NCBI GenBank assembly: GCA_019245255.1
Contig: JAFARV010000256.1
Span: 1-7,308, forward strand
Direction: 5' to 3'
DNA: 7,308 nt
From: Acidobacteriaceae bacterium
GTDB taxonomy: Bacteria; Acidobacteriota; Terriglobia; Bryobacterales; Bryobacteraceae
Positions within the stretch are counted from its first letter, which is position 1; each line of letters opens with the position of its first letter. A program made the translations under genes and the position numbers. Shown piece after piece: positions 6,578-7,308 of this stretch. The notes under the pieces are model-generated. The model ran no database searches, had not been told where the DNA came from, and saw only the letters and a list, made by a program, of their open reading frames with translations.

Positions 6578-7308
6578 GACGTCGCTTGTGTGTGCCGGCA
6601 TCCAGTGCCAACTTGGGGCCCGGCTTCGATGCGCTTGGCCTGGCGCTGGACCTTCATCTCACGTGCGTCTTCGAAAGAGCAGAGACGCTGAGCATCCGCG
6701 CATGCGGTCTCGACGCAGAGCAGATTCCTGAGGATGAATCGAACCTCATTTGGCAGACAGCTCTCCAGGTGGCAGATTCCGTGGACCACGAACTGCCTTC
6801 TATCGCTCTGGAAGTCGGGAACGGCATTCCTATTGGGAAGGGATTGGGTTCGAGCGCCGCGGCTCTGACCGCCGGTGTTGTCATTGCGAGTGAACTCGCT
6901 GAACTTCGCTGGACGCGCCATCAGATTCTGAAAGCGGCAGCGCGGATTGAAGGCCATCCCGATAATGTTTCGGCCTGCGTACTCGGCGCAGTCGTCGCCT
7001 CCTCGATGGAGCCGGATGGCGATGTTCACGCCGTAAGGATTGAATTGCCCGCGAATTACGGCGTGGCGGCGATCGTTCCGGATTTCGTGCTGTCTACAAC
7101 TAAAGCTCGTTCCGTTCTGCCTCAGACGTATTCAAGGCGCGACGCGGTGTTCAATATTCAACATTCGGCGCTGCTGATTGCGGCTTTATGTACCGGCAGC
7201 ACGGAGTCGTTCTCGGCTGCACTGCAGGATCGGATGCACCAACCCTTCCGCGCACCTTTGATTCCAGGTTTTCAAGAGATGCTCGACCTCAGGGCGCCGG
7301 GCCTGCTC
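6574..7308 (+). CDS. thrB: Homoserine kinase, N-terminal part (cut by the window edge)
   Basis: An open frame of 245 codons with no stop before the window ends; the full protein is usually about 300-320 residues, so the last quarter or so is missing. Homoserine kinase phosphorylates L-homoserine with ATP to O-phosphohomoserine in threonine synthesis in the cytoplasm. The start reads MRRRLCVPASSANLGPGFDALG, with the GHMP-family N-terminal motif at 7-19. The ATP-binding loop IPIGKGLGSSAAA is at 85-97, and EGHPDNVSACVLG, characteristic of ThrB, is at 126-138. Other GHMP kinases (mevalonate, galactose) lack this exact combination. The ATG at 6574 is chosen because only two arginines separate it from the usual start of the motif and no other in-frame ATG lies between it and the preceding TAA. 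Whether thrA or thrC lies beyond the edge cannot be seen. Confidence 0.94.
   Translation, partial: MRRRLCVPASSANLGPGFDALGLALDLHLTCVFERAETLSIRACGLDAEQIPEDESNLIWQTALQVADSVDHELPSIALEVGNGIPIGKGLGSSAAALTAGVVIASELAELRWTRHQILKAAARIEGHPDNVSACVLGAVVASSMEPDGDVHAVRIELPANYGVAAIVPDFVLSTTKARSVLPQTYSRRDAVFNIQHSALLIAALCTGSTESFSAALQDRMHQPFRAPLIPGFQEMLDLRAPGLL

Noticed and set aside
6565..7029. Open frame of 154 codons on the - strand
   Set aside because: It is antisense to thrB, whose GHMP motifs are clear, so it is a shadow frame.
1..7308. CRISPR array, insertion sequence, tRNA or phage remnant
   Set aside because: No regularly spaced direct repeats, transposase motifs, terminal inverted repeats or tRNA-like folds were seen; genes and short gaps account for the whole window.

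Overview
The window is a gene-dense bacterial segment in which every recognisable gene lies on the + strand. It looks chromosomal, with about 57% GC by eye. The gene families together (a YfdC-type FNT channel, an MHYT/PAS histidine kinase with HDOD and RpfG-like regulators, and a Gfo/Idh/MocA oxidoreductase followed by homoserine kinase) fit a soil-type Gram-negative such as an acidobacterium. That assignment is an inference from gene content and style, not a match. I see no mobile element, CRISPR array, tRNA or rRNA.

Layout: (1) 1-438 is the C-terminal part of a formate/nitrite transporter family protein, cut by the left edge. (2) 439-625 is a 187-base gap with a few small inverted repeats and no convincing promoter or terminator. 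(3) 626-5451 is a three-gene signalling cassette: an MHYT-PAS-PAS membrane histidine kinase, a REC-HDOD regulator overlapping it by ATGA, and, 45 bases later, a REC protein with a degraded HD-GYP domain that starts at GTG. (4) After 63 bases come a Gfo/Idh/MocA oxidoreductase (5515-6543) and, 30 bases later, a homoserine kinase gene (thrB) that runs off the right edge.

How the genes fit together: the kinase has an intact phosphoacceptor His548 and ATP-binding boxes. Both regulators have complete receiver phosphorylation sites. The likely flow is from a membrane-perceived signal (the MHYT domain has been proposed to bind copper or diatomic gases), through phosphorelay, to two HD-superfamily output proteins. 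Neither regulator has a DNA-binding domain, so output is probably by protein interaction or signalling-nucleotide chemistry rather than direct transcription control. No GGDEF or EAL protein is present. The most notable point is that the HD-GYP-like protein has lost the HD dyad and the GYP motif, while the HDOD protein keeps an HD dyad and several histidines. The last two genes are metabolic and probably independent of the cassette.

The cassette architecture (this kinase type with HDOD and RpfG-like partners) recurs in bacteria as far as I know, so it is poorly understood rather than clearly new. I found no strong evidence for a completely undescribed system.
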